From Stappia sp. ES.058 (lineage in GTDB: Bacteria > Pseudomonadota > Alphaproteobacteria > Rhizobiales > Stappiaceae), in contig NZ_LT629784.1 in the NCBI RefSeq assembly GCF_900105595.1, forward strand, positions 682,001 to 746,000: DNA of 64,000 bases, given 5' to 3'. Below the pieces are notes generated by a model. That model had not been told where the DNA came from. It worked only from the letters and a program-made list of their open reading frames with translations, and did no database searches. Positions 36,261 to 43,586 of this stretch are shown piece after piece; the stretch's first letter is position 1, and each line of letters begins with the position of its first letter. The position numbers were made by a program, and so were the translations under genes.

Positions 36261-36992
36261 TTAACCTGGCGGGTCGATCAATTTTAGGGAGAGTGCCCGA
36301 GCAACCATGTGAGTTGTATTGAGCGCATTGAGTTTCCGGCGAGACATTTCCATATAGGTCTTGACAGTCCCTGGTCGTATCCCAATCAGCAAAGCAATGT
36401 CTTCGTATGTCTTTCCTTCGGACGCCCACTTCAAGCACTCATGCTCACGAGGCGATAGTTTCGGTATTATCTTTTTCGTTTTTTGCGTTCGAACAATCAT
36501 TTCATGAATAAAATTCGCGATGACTTGGAAGTCGCGCATATAAATGGATTTGGTTTTCGCCCACTCTCGATCCGTAAAGTCTGATGTAATTGACAAAAGC
36601 GCAGTTTCTCCGTTTACGCCTCTTATCGGAAATGTGAGGCCCTTGTGCCCGATCGCAAAGTCTCTTGCCTCGTCGAACATCTGCCGAACTTTCGGTGCGC
36701 TGCGGTCAAGAATATCCCAGTCAACCGGTAGAAGGCTTTGAGCTCCTGCTCTCAGCACCGGATCGATCGAAAAAAAGTCTTGCTCCTTATAGTGACGGAC
36801 CCAGTCCTCCTGATAGGTCAACGCCAGATAGGGCTCTCGTTGGGTGAGCTCTGGCATTCGATCTGCATAATATACCGCGTTTTTGAGTCCGTATTCGGAG
36901 ACGACATGATTGAGAAGACCCCGGGCTTCATCATTTGAAGATGCAACGCGAAGTTTTTCAATGACATCTGTAAATCGTACATCCCGCATCAT
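36261..36992 (-). CDS. LuxR-family quorum-sensing transcriptional regulator
   Basis: Protein of 243 residues with an autoinducer-binding domain (about 18-165; conserved W, Y and D in YQEDWVRHYKEQDFFSIDPV and the DRSAPKVRQMFDEARDFAIGHKGLTFPI region) and a C-terminal LuxR/GerE helix-turn-helix (about 175-235: LSPREHECLKWASEGKTYEDIA, then RPGTVKTYMEMSRRKLNA), shown here by key segments. It should bind the lactone made by the adjacent synthase and activate target promoters. Two consecutive ATGs are possible starts; GAGGGG lies just upstream. No convincing lux-type box was found near luxI. GC content is lower than in flanking chromosome. Confidence 0.9.
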   Translation of the reverse strand: MMRDVRFTDVIEKLRVASSNDEARGLLNHVVSEYGLKNAVYYADRMPELTQREPYLALTYQEDWVRHYKEQDFFSIDPVLRAGAQSLLPVDWDILDRSAPKVRQMFDEARDFAIGHKGLTFPIRGVNGETALLSITSDFTDREWAKTKSIYMRDFQVIANFIHEMIVRTQKTKKIIPKLSPREHECLKWASEGKTYEDIALLIGIRPGTVKTYMEMSRRKLNALNTTHMVARALSLKLIDPPG

Positions 36993-37040
36993 GACCGCCC
37001 CTCGGTAGACACTATCAAATAGCGGGAATAGGTTATCACG

Positions 37041-37223
37041 CTAACGCTGAGGTTGCGATCTGGATCGCATGATCGCCATCGCCTCAATCACCTCTTCATG
37101 CAGTAGATCGATCTTCCTCGCGAGCTCCGGGTCAATCGGCTGCATCTCCTCCCGGCAAAACTCTAAAGTTCCAGCGAGGTATCCCAGGATACTGGTTCGT
37201 ATCTCCACTACTGTTCTGTCCAT
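37041..37223 (-). CDS. Small protein of unknown function (60 residues)
   Basis: A 60-codon gene just upstream of luxR in the same direction. AGAGGAG lies about seven bases before the ATG, which makes translation likely. The product is a helical, charged protein (MDRTVVEIRTS..., then HEEVIEAMAIM) with no membrane span or signal. No family is recognised. With a 48-base gap to luxR it may be the first gene of the quorum-sensing transcript. Confidence 0.6.
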   Translation of the reverse strand: MDRTVVEIRTSILGYLAGTLEFCREEMQPIDPELARKIDLLHEEVIEAMAIMRSRSQPQR

Positions 37224-37415
37224 TTATGCGCTCCTCTTCGCTGGCCGTCGAAGCCTAGGTCAGCAGGAACCGCGAATGTAGTCTGCCAAATGCCCTCCCC
37301 AAATTTGCAGGGTTGCAATTTCAAGCGAAGCCGACACTCCATCGAGTTTGGTAGAAAAAATCGTTTTCAGGTTGTATTCTGGTTGAATTCAACAACGTTG
37401 ACGATTGGAAAGTTC

Positions 37416-37685
37416 ATGGAGAAGGAAAAATTATTTAACAAAATCAATAGAATGCTCGACGAGCTCGCCAGGGCGGCACGCAATTGTGGCAAACCGCAAT
37501 TAGCAAGTCGGGCAGAGAGTATGAAGATCGTTGCGCGATTGGAGGCGACGGATCCGGATGCATTGCAAGCTATGATTTCTAGTAGCGTTCCAAAGCACCT
37601 TCGATGCTTCGTGGATGGTCGTGAGCAATGCACATACCCAGCGAAGATTGATCTAACCGGACGGCCTCAAACGCCAACGAAGTGA
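37416..37685 (+). CDS. Small protein of unknown function (89 residues)
   Basis: Rightward gene divergent from the 60-residue gene. The N-terminal half is a lysine- and arginine-rich helix (KLFNKINRMLDELARAARNCG); the C-terminal half is less structured and has two cysteines (LRCFVDGREQC). TTGGAAAG lies before ATG 37416; the frame also opens at 37290 but that extension lacks a ribosome site. No homologue recognised. It is separated from the next small gene by about 90 bases. Confidence 0.45.
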   Translation: MEKEKLFNKINRMLDELARAARNCGKPQLASRAESMKIVARLEATDPDALQAMISSSVPKHLRCFVDGREQCTYPAKIDLTGRPQTPTK

Positions 37686-37778
37686 CGCCCTCCGGCTTGA
37701 GTTATCCTCCGTCCCTCGTAGTGCCGTATGATTGCGACTGGAAATCATCCTTAGAAAGTGAGCTCCAAGGGGGACGTG

Positions 37779-38000
37779 ATGGGAACCGTTGTAGTAAGGA
37801 AGGAAAGTTGCCCGCCTAGGATTCTTCAGTATTCTGATGCCGTTTGGCAGCTTGAAAGTCTTTATATGCGAGCACGTTTTGCTCGCAGGCGAACTCGAAA
37901 GGCGGATCTAGCCGCCAAAATAGAAGCATATGAACGTGCCTTCGAAAAATATCACAGCGGCAAATGTGAGCTACCCCCCGAAATTCGGACACTGACATAA
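37779..38000 (+). CDS. Small basic protein, 3' end replaced by the IS3 element
   Basis: ATG 37779 has AAGGGGG four bases upstream. About 62 codons are native: a basic helical segment (MRARFARRRTRKADLAAKI) preceded by CPPRILQYSD. The frame then crosses the left end of the IS3 element at 37967, so the last 11 residues (from CELPPEIR onward) are encoded by the insertion sequence. The original C-terminus is therefore probably lost. No family is recognised. Confidence 0.45.
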   Translation: MGTVVVRKESCPPRILQYSDAVWQLESLYMRARFARRRTRKADLAAKIEAYERAFEKYHSGKCELPPEIRTLT

Positions 38001-38046
38001 GCTACGATTTGCAGTCTGCTGATCTTCGACGAGCAGGAGATCAGAG

Positions 38047-38340
38047 ATGTCGAAACGGAAGCAGCACGCGCCTGAGTTCAAGGCGAAGGTCGCGCTGGAA
38101 GCCCTGAAAGGCGAGGAGACGGCAGCCGAGCTGGCAAGCCGGTTCGGGGTGCATCCGACGATGATCCATCAATGGAAGCGCGCCCTGCTCGAAGGCGCGT
38201 CAGGTGTGTTCGAGCGCGGGAGCCGCAAGAGGCCCGAGATTGACGAGGAGCAGGTGAAGGAGCTCCACGCCAAGATCGGGGAGCTGGCGGTGGCCAACTC
38301 TTTTTTGGAACGAAAGCTGAAGCCCTGGGGCGGGAAGTGA
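38047..38340 (+). CDS. IS3-family transposase, OrfA
   Basis: DNA-binding component of the IS3 transposase, 97 residues: an HTH_Tnp_1 domain (KRKQHAPEFKAKVALEALKG, then ELASRFGVHPTMIHQWKRAL) followed by a leucine-zipper-like helix. ATG is preceded by GGAGATCAGAG. The stop overlaps the OrfB start (GTGA), and a frameshift product OrfAB would be the active transposase in this family. The sequence looks intact. Confidence 0.9.
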   Translation: MSKRKQHAPEFKAKVALEALKGEETAAELASRFGVHPTMIHQWKRALLEGASGVFERGSRKRPEIDEEQVKELHAKIGELAVANSFLERKLKPWGGK

Positions 38341-39200
38341 GGCGCGGCATGATCGAGCCGGACCACCCGGACCTGTCGATCGGCCGGCAGTGCAAGCTGC
38401 TGTCGATCGCGCGCTCGTCTTTCTACTACACCCCGAAGGGCGAGACCGAACGGAACCTCGGCCTGATGCGGCGGATCGACGAGCAGTTCCTGGAGACCCC
38501 GTTCTTCGGCGCTCGGCAGATGACTTGGCACCTGCGCAACGACGGCCACCTGGTGAACGAGAAGCGCATCCGGCGACTGATGCGCCTCATGGGATTGATG
38601 CCGATTTACCAGAAGCCCAACACCAGCAGGCCGGCGAAGGGGCACAAGACCTATCCCTACCTGCTCAGAGGTCTGCGGGTGGAACGCCCGAACCAGGTCT
38701 GGTGTTCGGACATCACCTATCTGCCCATGCGGCGCGGGTTCCTCTACCTGGTGGCGATCATGGACTGGCACACCCGCAAGGTTCTGTCCTGGCGGATCTC
38801 GAACACCTTGGAGGCTGACTTCTGTGTCGAAGCGCTGACCGAGGCCATCCACAAGTTCGGGCCGCCCGAGATCATGAATACCGATCAAGGATCCCAGTTC
38901 ACGTCCTTCGCCTGGACGGATCGGCTCCGCCGGTCTGGGGTGCGGATCTCGATGGATGGGAAAGGCCGGTTCCTCGACAACATCTTCATCGAGAGGCTGT
39001 GGCGCACCCTGAAATACGAGTGCGTCTACCTGCATGCCTGGGAGACCGGTTCAGAGACAAGGGCGGCCATCCAGAAATGGATGACGTTCTACAACCACCA
39101 GCGCCCTCACTCAGCCCTCGGCGGCAGGCCACCGGCGCTGGTCTATTGGCAGAGAAATGATATCAACCAACCCGATCAGCAGGTGCGACGAGTAGCTTAA
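38337..39200 (+). CDS. IS3-family transposase, OrfB
   Basis: Catalytic part of the IS3 transposase, 287 residues, with an HTH_21 region followed by an rve integrase core. The DDE triad is visible: Asp in WCSDITYLP, Asp in NTDQGSQF and Glu in DNIFIERLWRTLKYE, with the expected 35-residue spacing of the last two. GTG start overlaps the OrfA stop by four bases. It appears full length and potentially active. Confidence 0.92.
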   Translation: MRRGMIEPDHPDLSIGRQCKLLSIARSSFYYTPKGETERNLGLMRRIDEQFLETPFFGARQMTWHLRNDGHLVNEKRIRRLMRLMGLMPIYQKPNTSRPAKGHKTYPYLLRGLRVERPNQVWCSDITYLPMRRGFLYLVAIMDWHTRKVLSWRISNTLEADFCVEALTEAIHKFGPPEIMNTDQGSQFTSFAWTDRLRRSGVRISMDGKGRFLDNIFIERLWRTLKYECVYLHAWETGSETRAAIQKWMTFYNHQRPHSALGGRPPALVYWQRNDINQPDQQVRRVA

Positions 39201-39239
39201 ATTACGCCAGATCCTGTCCAAGGATCGGGGAGTAGCTCA

Positions 39240-39456
39240 GATACTTGCGCACTGTGTTCCGGGACAATCCGGTGCGCCGGGAGATCTCCCGGATCGAAAG
39301 CTGATCACGAAAATGCCAGCGTCTGATAACGCTCAACAACGCCATGTCTATCACTCCGTCGTCCCCCGCTGAAATCACGCAGGGGTGGGTTTAAACATGG
39401 GTCAGTTCTCAGTGAAAAAATAAGGCCTTACCGGGTCAGTTCTCAGTGAAAATCAA
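39240..39456 (-). mobile_element. IS21-family element end with istA 5' fragment
   Basis: Reading leftward from ATG 39345, 35 codons of an IS21-type IstA are intact (ALLSVIRRWHFRDQLSIRE, then SRRTGLSRNTVRKY) before the IS3 element cuts the gene at 39240. The outer end carries two copies of a 20-base repeat beginning GGGTCAGTTCTC, at 39399-39418 and 39433-39452, matching the multiple terminal repeats of IS21-family elements. No IstB or opposite end is present in the window. The element inserted into the relaxase gene to its right. The boundary at about 39456 is estimated. Confidence 0.75.
39399..39452. repeat. Two direct copies of a 20-base IS21 terminal repeat
   Basis: The 20-base unit (GGGTCAGTTC followed by TCAGTGAAAA) occurs identically at 39399-39418 and 39433-39452, 34 bases apart. 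Tandem terminal repeats of this kind bind the IS21 transposase. Confidence 0.85.
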
Positions 39457-39717
39457 CAGTTCTTCTGCCAGTGCAGCCGCTTCCAGGAAATCTTGATCGC
39501 TGACGCTTTTGCCTTTGGGCGGGTTTAGGCTGAGCGAGAACAAATGTTGACGACATTTGGTGGCACGACTTAGCGCATAGGATTCCGTCAGCGCCCCAAT
39601 GACATCGCGCGAAACAAAGCCGCGCACATCGACAACCTGCACCGTTTCATTCTCGTCCTTCATGAGATGAAGGGCGAGGTCTTTGGCACCGCCGCGCTGA
39701 TTGCCGTGCAGGATCAT
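39436..39717 (-). pseudogene. Relaxase/mobilisation nuclease, N-terminal fragment
   Basis: The first roughly 87 codons of a MobA/VirD2-type relaxase: MILHGNQRGGAKDLALHL, then RGFVSRDVIGALTESYALS, and CRQHLFSLSLNPPKG. These match the relaxase start, with the GSQRGG-type strand and the N-P-P segment. The HxH metal-binding motif that should follow is missing, because the IS21-family end enters at about 39456 and supplies the last residues (IFTEN) and the stop. The ATG overlaps the stop of the mobilisation accessory gene by one base, as in an intact mob operon. It is almost certainly non-functional. Confidence 0.8.
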
Positions 39718-40109
39718 CAGCGATCCCCATCATGCGGCTGAGCAGGTGGTTTCAGCCCCAGGGCGCGGATCAGGTCATTGCGCATTTCCAGAACCAGCAA
39801 ACATGCCGTAGCGATCTGATCTTGCTGCTCCTCAGTTAGAACGAGATCACCGGCCCCAATTGCCTTGGCGATAGCATCCAGATTGGCAAACACGTCATTT
39901 TCGCCGAGCGCTGCCAGCACCCGCGCCAACATCTGATAGCGATCTGCAATCTCTGAAGCGCGGGAAACAGGTGCTTCGGTAAAGATGCGGTCTTTGATAA
40001 AGCGGCCAAACGGCTGATCCCCGGAAAGTTTTTCCAGTCGTTTGCGTTCTGCTTGATTCAGACGCAGCGACAGTGGAGCGGGGCGCTTTGCTTGAGCTTT
40101 GGTCGTCAT
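39717..40109 (-). CDS. MobC-like mobilisation accessory protein
   Basis: Protein of 130 residues resembling relaxosome accessory (MobC/plasmid mobilisation) proteins: an N-terminal ribbon-helix-helix-like segment (LSLRLNQAERKRLEKLSGD), the FGRFIKDRIF stretch, and a helical C-terminus (TACLLVLEMRNDLIRALGLK). Such proteins bind oriT and help the relaxase nick it. It lies directly upstream of the broken relaxase gene with a one-base overlap and overlaps the preceding 60-codon frame by four. oriT itself was not located. Confidence 0.7.
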   Translation of the reverse strand: MTTKAQAKRPAPLSLRLNQAERKRLEKLSGDQPFGRFIKDRIFTEAPVSRASEIADRYQMLARVLAALGENDVFANLDAIAKAIGAGDLVLTEEQQDQIATACLLVLEMRNDLIRALGLKPPAQPHDGDR

Positions 40110-40288
40110 GACAGACCTCCCGGAGAAGGGGCATCAGTCTCGCTTTCTTCATCCTCAAGACTTGCAACGATCCGCTCAAAGTCCGAGCGTTTTAGTTGGT
40201 GTCCCCAATCCTCCAAAACCTCGATCAATTCGTTCGAAGTCTCTCTATCGAGGGGCACCACTGCCTTTTCAAAAATCAATAAAATCAA
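40106..40288 (-). CDS. Small protein in the mobilisation operon
   Basis: A 60-codon frame whose stop overlaps the MobC-like ATG (ATGA), suggesting translational coupling. The product is acidic at the C-terminus (EDEESETDAPS) with a short hydrophobic N-terminus. The start (TTG 40288) is uncertain: GTG codons about ten residues in follow GAAAAGG and may be real. No family recognised. It could also be the tail of a longer gene lost from the island. Confidence 0.4.
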   Translation of the reverse strand: MILLIFEKAVVPLDRETSNELIEVLEDWGHQLKRSDFERIVASLEDEESETDAPSPGGLS

Positions 40289-40483
40289 CGCTTTGACAAC
40301 GAGAAATCCCCAGTCTGTGGATTCTGATGGCGAACGTTCGGGAGAGCCGAGGATTTCGCCGACCGGTCCTCGGTTTGGCGGGTCGCAACCAAGTGTTCCC
40401 CGGTGCCGATGTTCACGCTGCGCGGTCCCTGTTTTTCTGTGGACGCGTGCGGATGGATAGGGGCATGCAGTGGCCGGATTGCT

Positions 40484-41473
40484 TCAGCGCTGCTCGCTCG
40501 GCAAATGTCCGAAGCGGTCCTTGTAGTAGTACGAAAACCGGCCAAGATGGGAAAAGCCGCAGGAATATGCCGCTTCACTCACGCTGGGCGGATCCTGCCG
40601 GGCCGCCAGCAGATAATGAGCCGTATCGAGCCGTGCATTGCGCAGGACCTCCATCGGGCTTTGGCCGTAAAAGCGCTGGAACCCCTTTTGGAGTGTTCGC
40701 ACGTTCAAGCGTGCCGCGCGCGCGATGTCAGCCAGGTTGATCGGCTCTGCCAGGTTGGCGTGAATGTACTCCAGCGCGATCCGGATTTCCCTGGGACTGG
40801 CCCGACGATCCGAGCGTTCGATGATGTGCGAGATGTTGCTCGGTTGGAGAGTGAGCAGCGCGTGCGCCAGATCATCCTCCGCCTTCAGGTCCCGTGCCGC
40901 CAGCTGCCCCTGGAACAGGTCTCCGTTTTCAATGGCCTGGGCGCAAGCCATCACGAGGCGTCTCAACTGGCGTCCCGGCCCGTTGGTCAGATCGACCTGC
41001 ATTTCAAATCGTATGGGTCCCGGGAGCGGAACCCCCGTTATCGACCGGGCAACCGCTTCCAGCAGGGTCTTGTCGACCTGGAGCAAGAGCTTGCTGCAAT
41101 CACGCCCCCAATGCAGCAATGCAGTCCGATCCGGGTTCAGGATGGTTCCCATCTGCGTCGTGGCGGTCATTTCTTCGCCACGGTGCCTGATATTCGCCCG
41201 TCCCGAAAGCGGCACCTGAAACAGATAGAAAGAGCCCAGCCGTCCCGGATCCACCGTCACGTCGGCTCCGTAGTGCAGGTAATTTGCGGAAATGCTCTGC
41301 CCGCTTACCGCATTGTGGCGGACGAAAAGGCCGGATTGACCACCGATGACCTCCAGCTTGTGATCGCAGAGCTTGCCGGAAATGATATGGCGCGCTTCAT
41401 CCATGTCGCGAGTGCGAACCACCGGATTCTGCGCGAAATATTCCTTCGCTGGCAAAGCCTCTGCTATGGCCAT
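40484..41473 (-). CDS. AraC-family transcriptional regulator
   Basis: Regulator of 329 residues. The N-terminal sensor (about 50-195) fits the AraC_binding_2 / AraC-binding-like type (YLHYGADVTVDPGRLGSFYLFQVPLSG). The C-terminal AraC DNA-binding domain (about 225-329) has two helix-turn-helices: INLADIARAARLNVRTLQKGF and the signature around VSEAAYSCGFSHLGRFSYYYKDRFG, cited by key residues. ATG 41473 has AAGGA six bases upstream. It is divergently placed against the cupin-hydrolase-cupin-monooxygenase genes, whose promoter region it shares, so it is the likely activator of that catabolic cluster. Confidence 0.9.
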   Translation of the reverse strand: MAIAEALPAKEYFAQNPVVRTRDMDEARHIISGKLCDHKLEVIGGQSGLFVRHNAVSGQSISANYLHYGADVTVDPGRLGSFYLFQVPLSGRANIRHRGEEMTATTQMGTILNPDRTALLHWGRDCSKLLLQVDKTLLEAVARSITGVPLPGPIRFEMQVDLTNGPGRQLRRLVMACAQAIENGDLFQGQLAARDLKAEDDLAHALLTLQPSNISHIIERSDRRASPREIRIALEYIHANLAEPINLADIARAARLNVRTLQKGFQRFYGQSPMEVLRNARLDTAHYLLAARQDPPSVSEAAYSCGFSHLGRFSYYYKDRFGHLPSEQR

Positions 41474-41654
41474 CGGGTTCCTTGCAGGACGGTTTAAGGT
41501 TTTTACGCGTCGATTTAGCGCATGAGTTCCAATTTGCTTCAAGCTTAAAATTTATGCCGAAGACGGGTTCGTTTTTCGGATACCTGATTGCGTGAAAGCA
41601 TTGCAGTGTGGGCGGAGCATCACGTCCCGATCTGCAACAACAGGAATCCGGATT

Positions 41655-42095
41655 ATGGAAAAAGGCGTAATGAAGGCCGATGCCGGCATGAACGATCTCG
41701 CATGGAACGTCGTGGGGCACACCTATGTTCCCAAATTTCTGACAGAGGAGACGTTCGTCTGGCACGCCACCATTCCCGACGGCACGTTCGTGCCGCCGCA
41801 TATCCACCCGACACAGGATGAGTGGATCTACATTCTGGACGGCGAACTGGAAATCGAGTTTCCCGACGATCACTGCAAGGCCGGGTCCGGCGACACGATC
41901 AAGATGCCGCGGGGTATCGCTCATGGCATTTTCAACCGCTCCGGCAAGACCGCGACATGTATCTTCGGAGTGTCGCCGGCGCGCGACCTCTACAAGCTGT
42001 TTACCGAGCTGGACGGGGTGCGTGACCCTCAGGAGCTGGTGCGTCTTTCCGCTTTGCGCGAAGTCAACTTCCTCCCCCTTTCCAATGCAGACTGA
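41655..42095 (+). CDS. Cupin domain protein (first of two paralogues)
   Basis: Single-domain cupin, 146 residues. Cupin motif 1 is PPHIHPTQDEWIYILDGE with HxHx4E metal ligands; motif 2 is GDTIKMPRGIAHGIFN with the third His. It closely resembles the cupin at 43122 (shared TYVPK..TEE.F.WHAT.P.GTFVPPHIHP.QDE pattern). ATG 41655 fits that alignment and has AGGA nine bases upstream; ATG 41670 is an alternative. With both motifs intact it may be a metal-dependent dioxygenase, isomerase or sensor. The function is not known, but it opens the catabolic cluster next to the AraC regulator. Confidence 0.8.
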   Translation: MEKGVMKADAGMNDLAWNVVGHTYVPKFLTEETFVWHATIPDGTFVPPHIHPTQDEWIYILDGELEIEFPDDHCKAGSGDTIKMPRGIAHGIFNRSGKTATCIFGVSPARDLYKLFTELDGVRDPQELVRLSALREVNFLPLSNAD

Positions 42096-42209
42096 GCCGA
42101 ACCAGCCAGGCCGCACCGGATCCGGGTCTGAACAAGGCTTCGGTGTGTCTCCCACGATCCGCCGAGCGGAGTATCCGAACACGGCCGGTCGCCCGGCAGG
42201 ACGGTCGGA

Positions 42210-43082
42210 ATGAGCTTGCCACCGTTGTGCGATTGGGACGACGCTTTCGCGAATATGAAACATGTCGAGAGGTCCGGCGAACTGCCTGACTACTGGGCCG
42301 CGCGGGCGGCCGCCTACAGGGCTGGCCTGCAGGCGGGCGGACACCGGCTGGATCTGGATATCGGCTACGGCAGTCATCCAAGGGAAAAGCTCGACATCGT
42401 CTGGCCGGACGGCACACCGAAGGGACTTGCCGTCTTTATTCACGGCGGCTTCTGGATGCGGCTGGAGAAGGGGCACTGGACGGATTTTGCCGAAGGCGCG
42501 CGCGCACAAGGGTGGGCCGTCTGCGTGGCAAGCTACACCCTGGCGCCGGAAGCGCGGATCCATGAGATCACGGCGCAGATAGGCGAGGCCATTTCGATGG
42601 CTGCCGGGCTGGTGGACGGCCCCATCCGGCTGTCCGGCCACTCGGCCGGCGGTCACCTGGCAACGCGGATGCTTTGCTCCGACAGCCCGCTCCCGGGCGG
42701 CGTTTTCGATCGCATCGCCCATACACTGTCAATCAGCGGTCTTCATGACCTGCGACCGCTGCTGCACACCGCAATGAACCGTACACTCAACCTGGATCTT
42801 GACGAGGCCCGCGCCGAAAGTGCGGTTCTGGCCCAACCGGCGGCAGCTACGCCCCTGACCTGCTGGGTCGGAGGTGGTGAACGGCCGGAATTCATCCGCC
42901 AGACCCGTCTTCTGACCGACATATGGGCGGGACTGGACGTGCCGGTGCGCTGCGAAATTGACGGCAATCACAACCATTTTACGATCCTTGAAGGCTTGAA
43001 GGACGCGGGCTCGCCGATCACGGCCGCCTTTGTTGGCCCTGTCCCGCAGGATCGGCCGCGCGGCACGCCCCTCGACGCATGA
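42210..43082 (+). CDS. Alpha/beta hydrolase (arylformamidase-like)
   Basis: Hydrolase of 290 residues. The oxyanion-hole motif is FIHGGFW, the nucleophile elbow is GHSAGGH (Ser near residue 147), and the catalytic His is likely in DGNHNHFTI near the C-terminus. The HGGFW...GHSAGG arrangement and N-terminal AARAAAYRAG segment resemble bacterial kynurenine formamidase-type enzymes, but carbamate or ester substrates are also possible. It lies between the two cupins, in the same direction, and probably acts on the same imported compound. Confidence 0.83.
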   Translation: MSLPPLCDWDDAFANMKHVERSGELPDYWAARAAAYRAGLQAGGHRLDLDIGYGSHPREKLDIVWPDGTPKGLAVFIHGGFWMRLEKGHWTDFAEGARAQGWAVCVASYTLAPEARIHEITAQIGEAISMAAGLVDGPIRLSGHSAGGHLATRMLCSDSPLPGGVFDRIAHTLSISGLHDLRPLLHTAMNRTLNLDLDEARAESAVLAQPAAATPLTCWVGGGERPEFIRQTRLLTDIWAGLDVPVRCEIDGNHNHFTILEGLKDAGSPITAAFVGPVPQDRPRGTPLDA

Positions 43083-43121
43083 ATTTCAACCCTCAGGCAC
43101 CTGAGAGACGGAGGAATCAAA

Positions 43122-43586
43122 ATGACAGCCATGGCTCCGGGGATCGTCAAGTCCCGCCACGGTCTCGATGAGATAAGCTGGAACATTCTGGGCCAGACCT
43201 ACGTGCCCAAGCAGATGACCGAGGAGTGCTTTTCCTGGCACGCCACACTGCCGCCGGGAACCTTCGTGCCGCCGCATATTCATCCCGACCAGGACGAATA
43301 TCTCTATATTCTGGAAGGCCGGTTCGATTTCCTTCTGGACGGGCAGGAAGCCGTCGGCGAGCCTGGAGATCTTGTGAAACTGCCGCGCGGCATTCCCCAC
43401 GGCATCTTTAACAAGTCCGGGAACACGATCAAAACGCTGTTCTGGGTAACGCCGACCGCGCAGCTCTACGACCTGTTCTGGGCCCTTCACAACCTTGGAC
43501 CGGAGGCCGATCCAGCCCAGATTGTTGCCGTCTCCGCAGCCCATGCCATCGATTTTCTACCGCCCGAAACCGAGACTGCGCCATGA
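43122..43586 (+). CDS. Cupin domain protein (second paralogue)
   Basis: Single-domain cupin, 154 residues, related to the cupin at 41655 over its whole length. Motif 1 is PPHIHPDQDEYLYILEG and motif 2 is GDLVKLPRGIPHGIFN, so the three-His/one-Glu metal site is complete. GGAGG lies seven bases before the ATG. The stop overlaps the flavin monooxygenase start (ATGA), so the two are co-translated. The presence of two cupins in one operon suggests either a heteromeric enzyme or two successive steps. Confidence 0.82.
   Translation: MTAMAPGIVKSRHGLDEISWNILGQTYVPKQMTEECFSWHATLPPGTFVPPHIHPDQDEYLYILEGRFDFLLDGQEAVGEPGDLVKLPRGIPHGIFNKSGNTIKTLFWVTPTAQLYDLFWALHNLGPEADPAQIVAVSAAHAIDFLPPETETAP

Larger units (their letters stand above)
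37967..39239 (+). mobile_element. IS3-family insertion sequence, apparently complete
   Basis: A 1273-base element bounded by imperfect inverted repeats. The left end reads TGAGCTACCCCCCGA and the reverse complement of the right end reads TGAGCTACTCCCCGA, and both share GGACA slightly further in. It contains the two overlapping transposase frames typical of the family. Flanking bases (AATG left, GATA right) do not form a 3-4-base target duplication, so a rearrangement after insertion is likely. On the right it interrupts an IS21-family end; on the left it interrupts a small gene. Confidence 0.85.

Noticed and set aside
34628..41500. A second copy of the tRNA-Phe 3' end that would mark the island's right attachment site
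   Set aside because: None was seen by eye; a computed repeat search would be needed.
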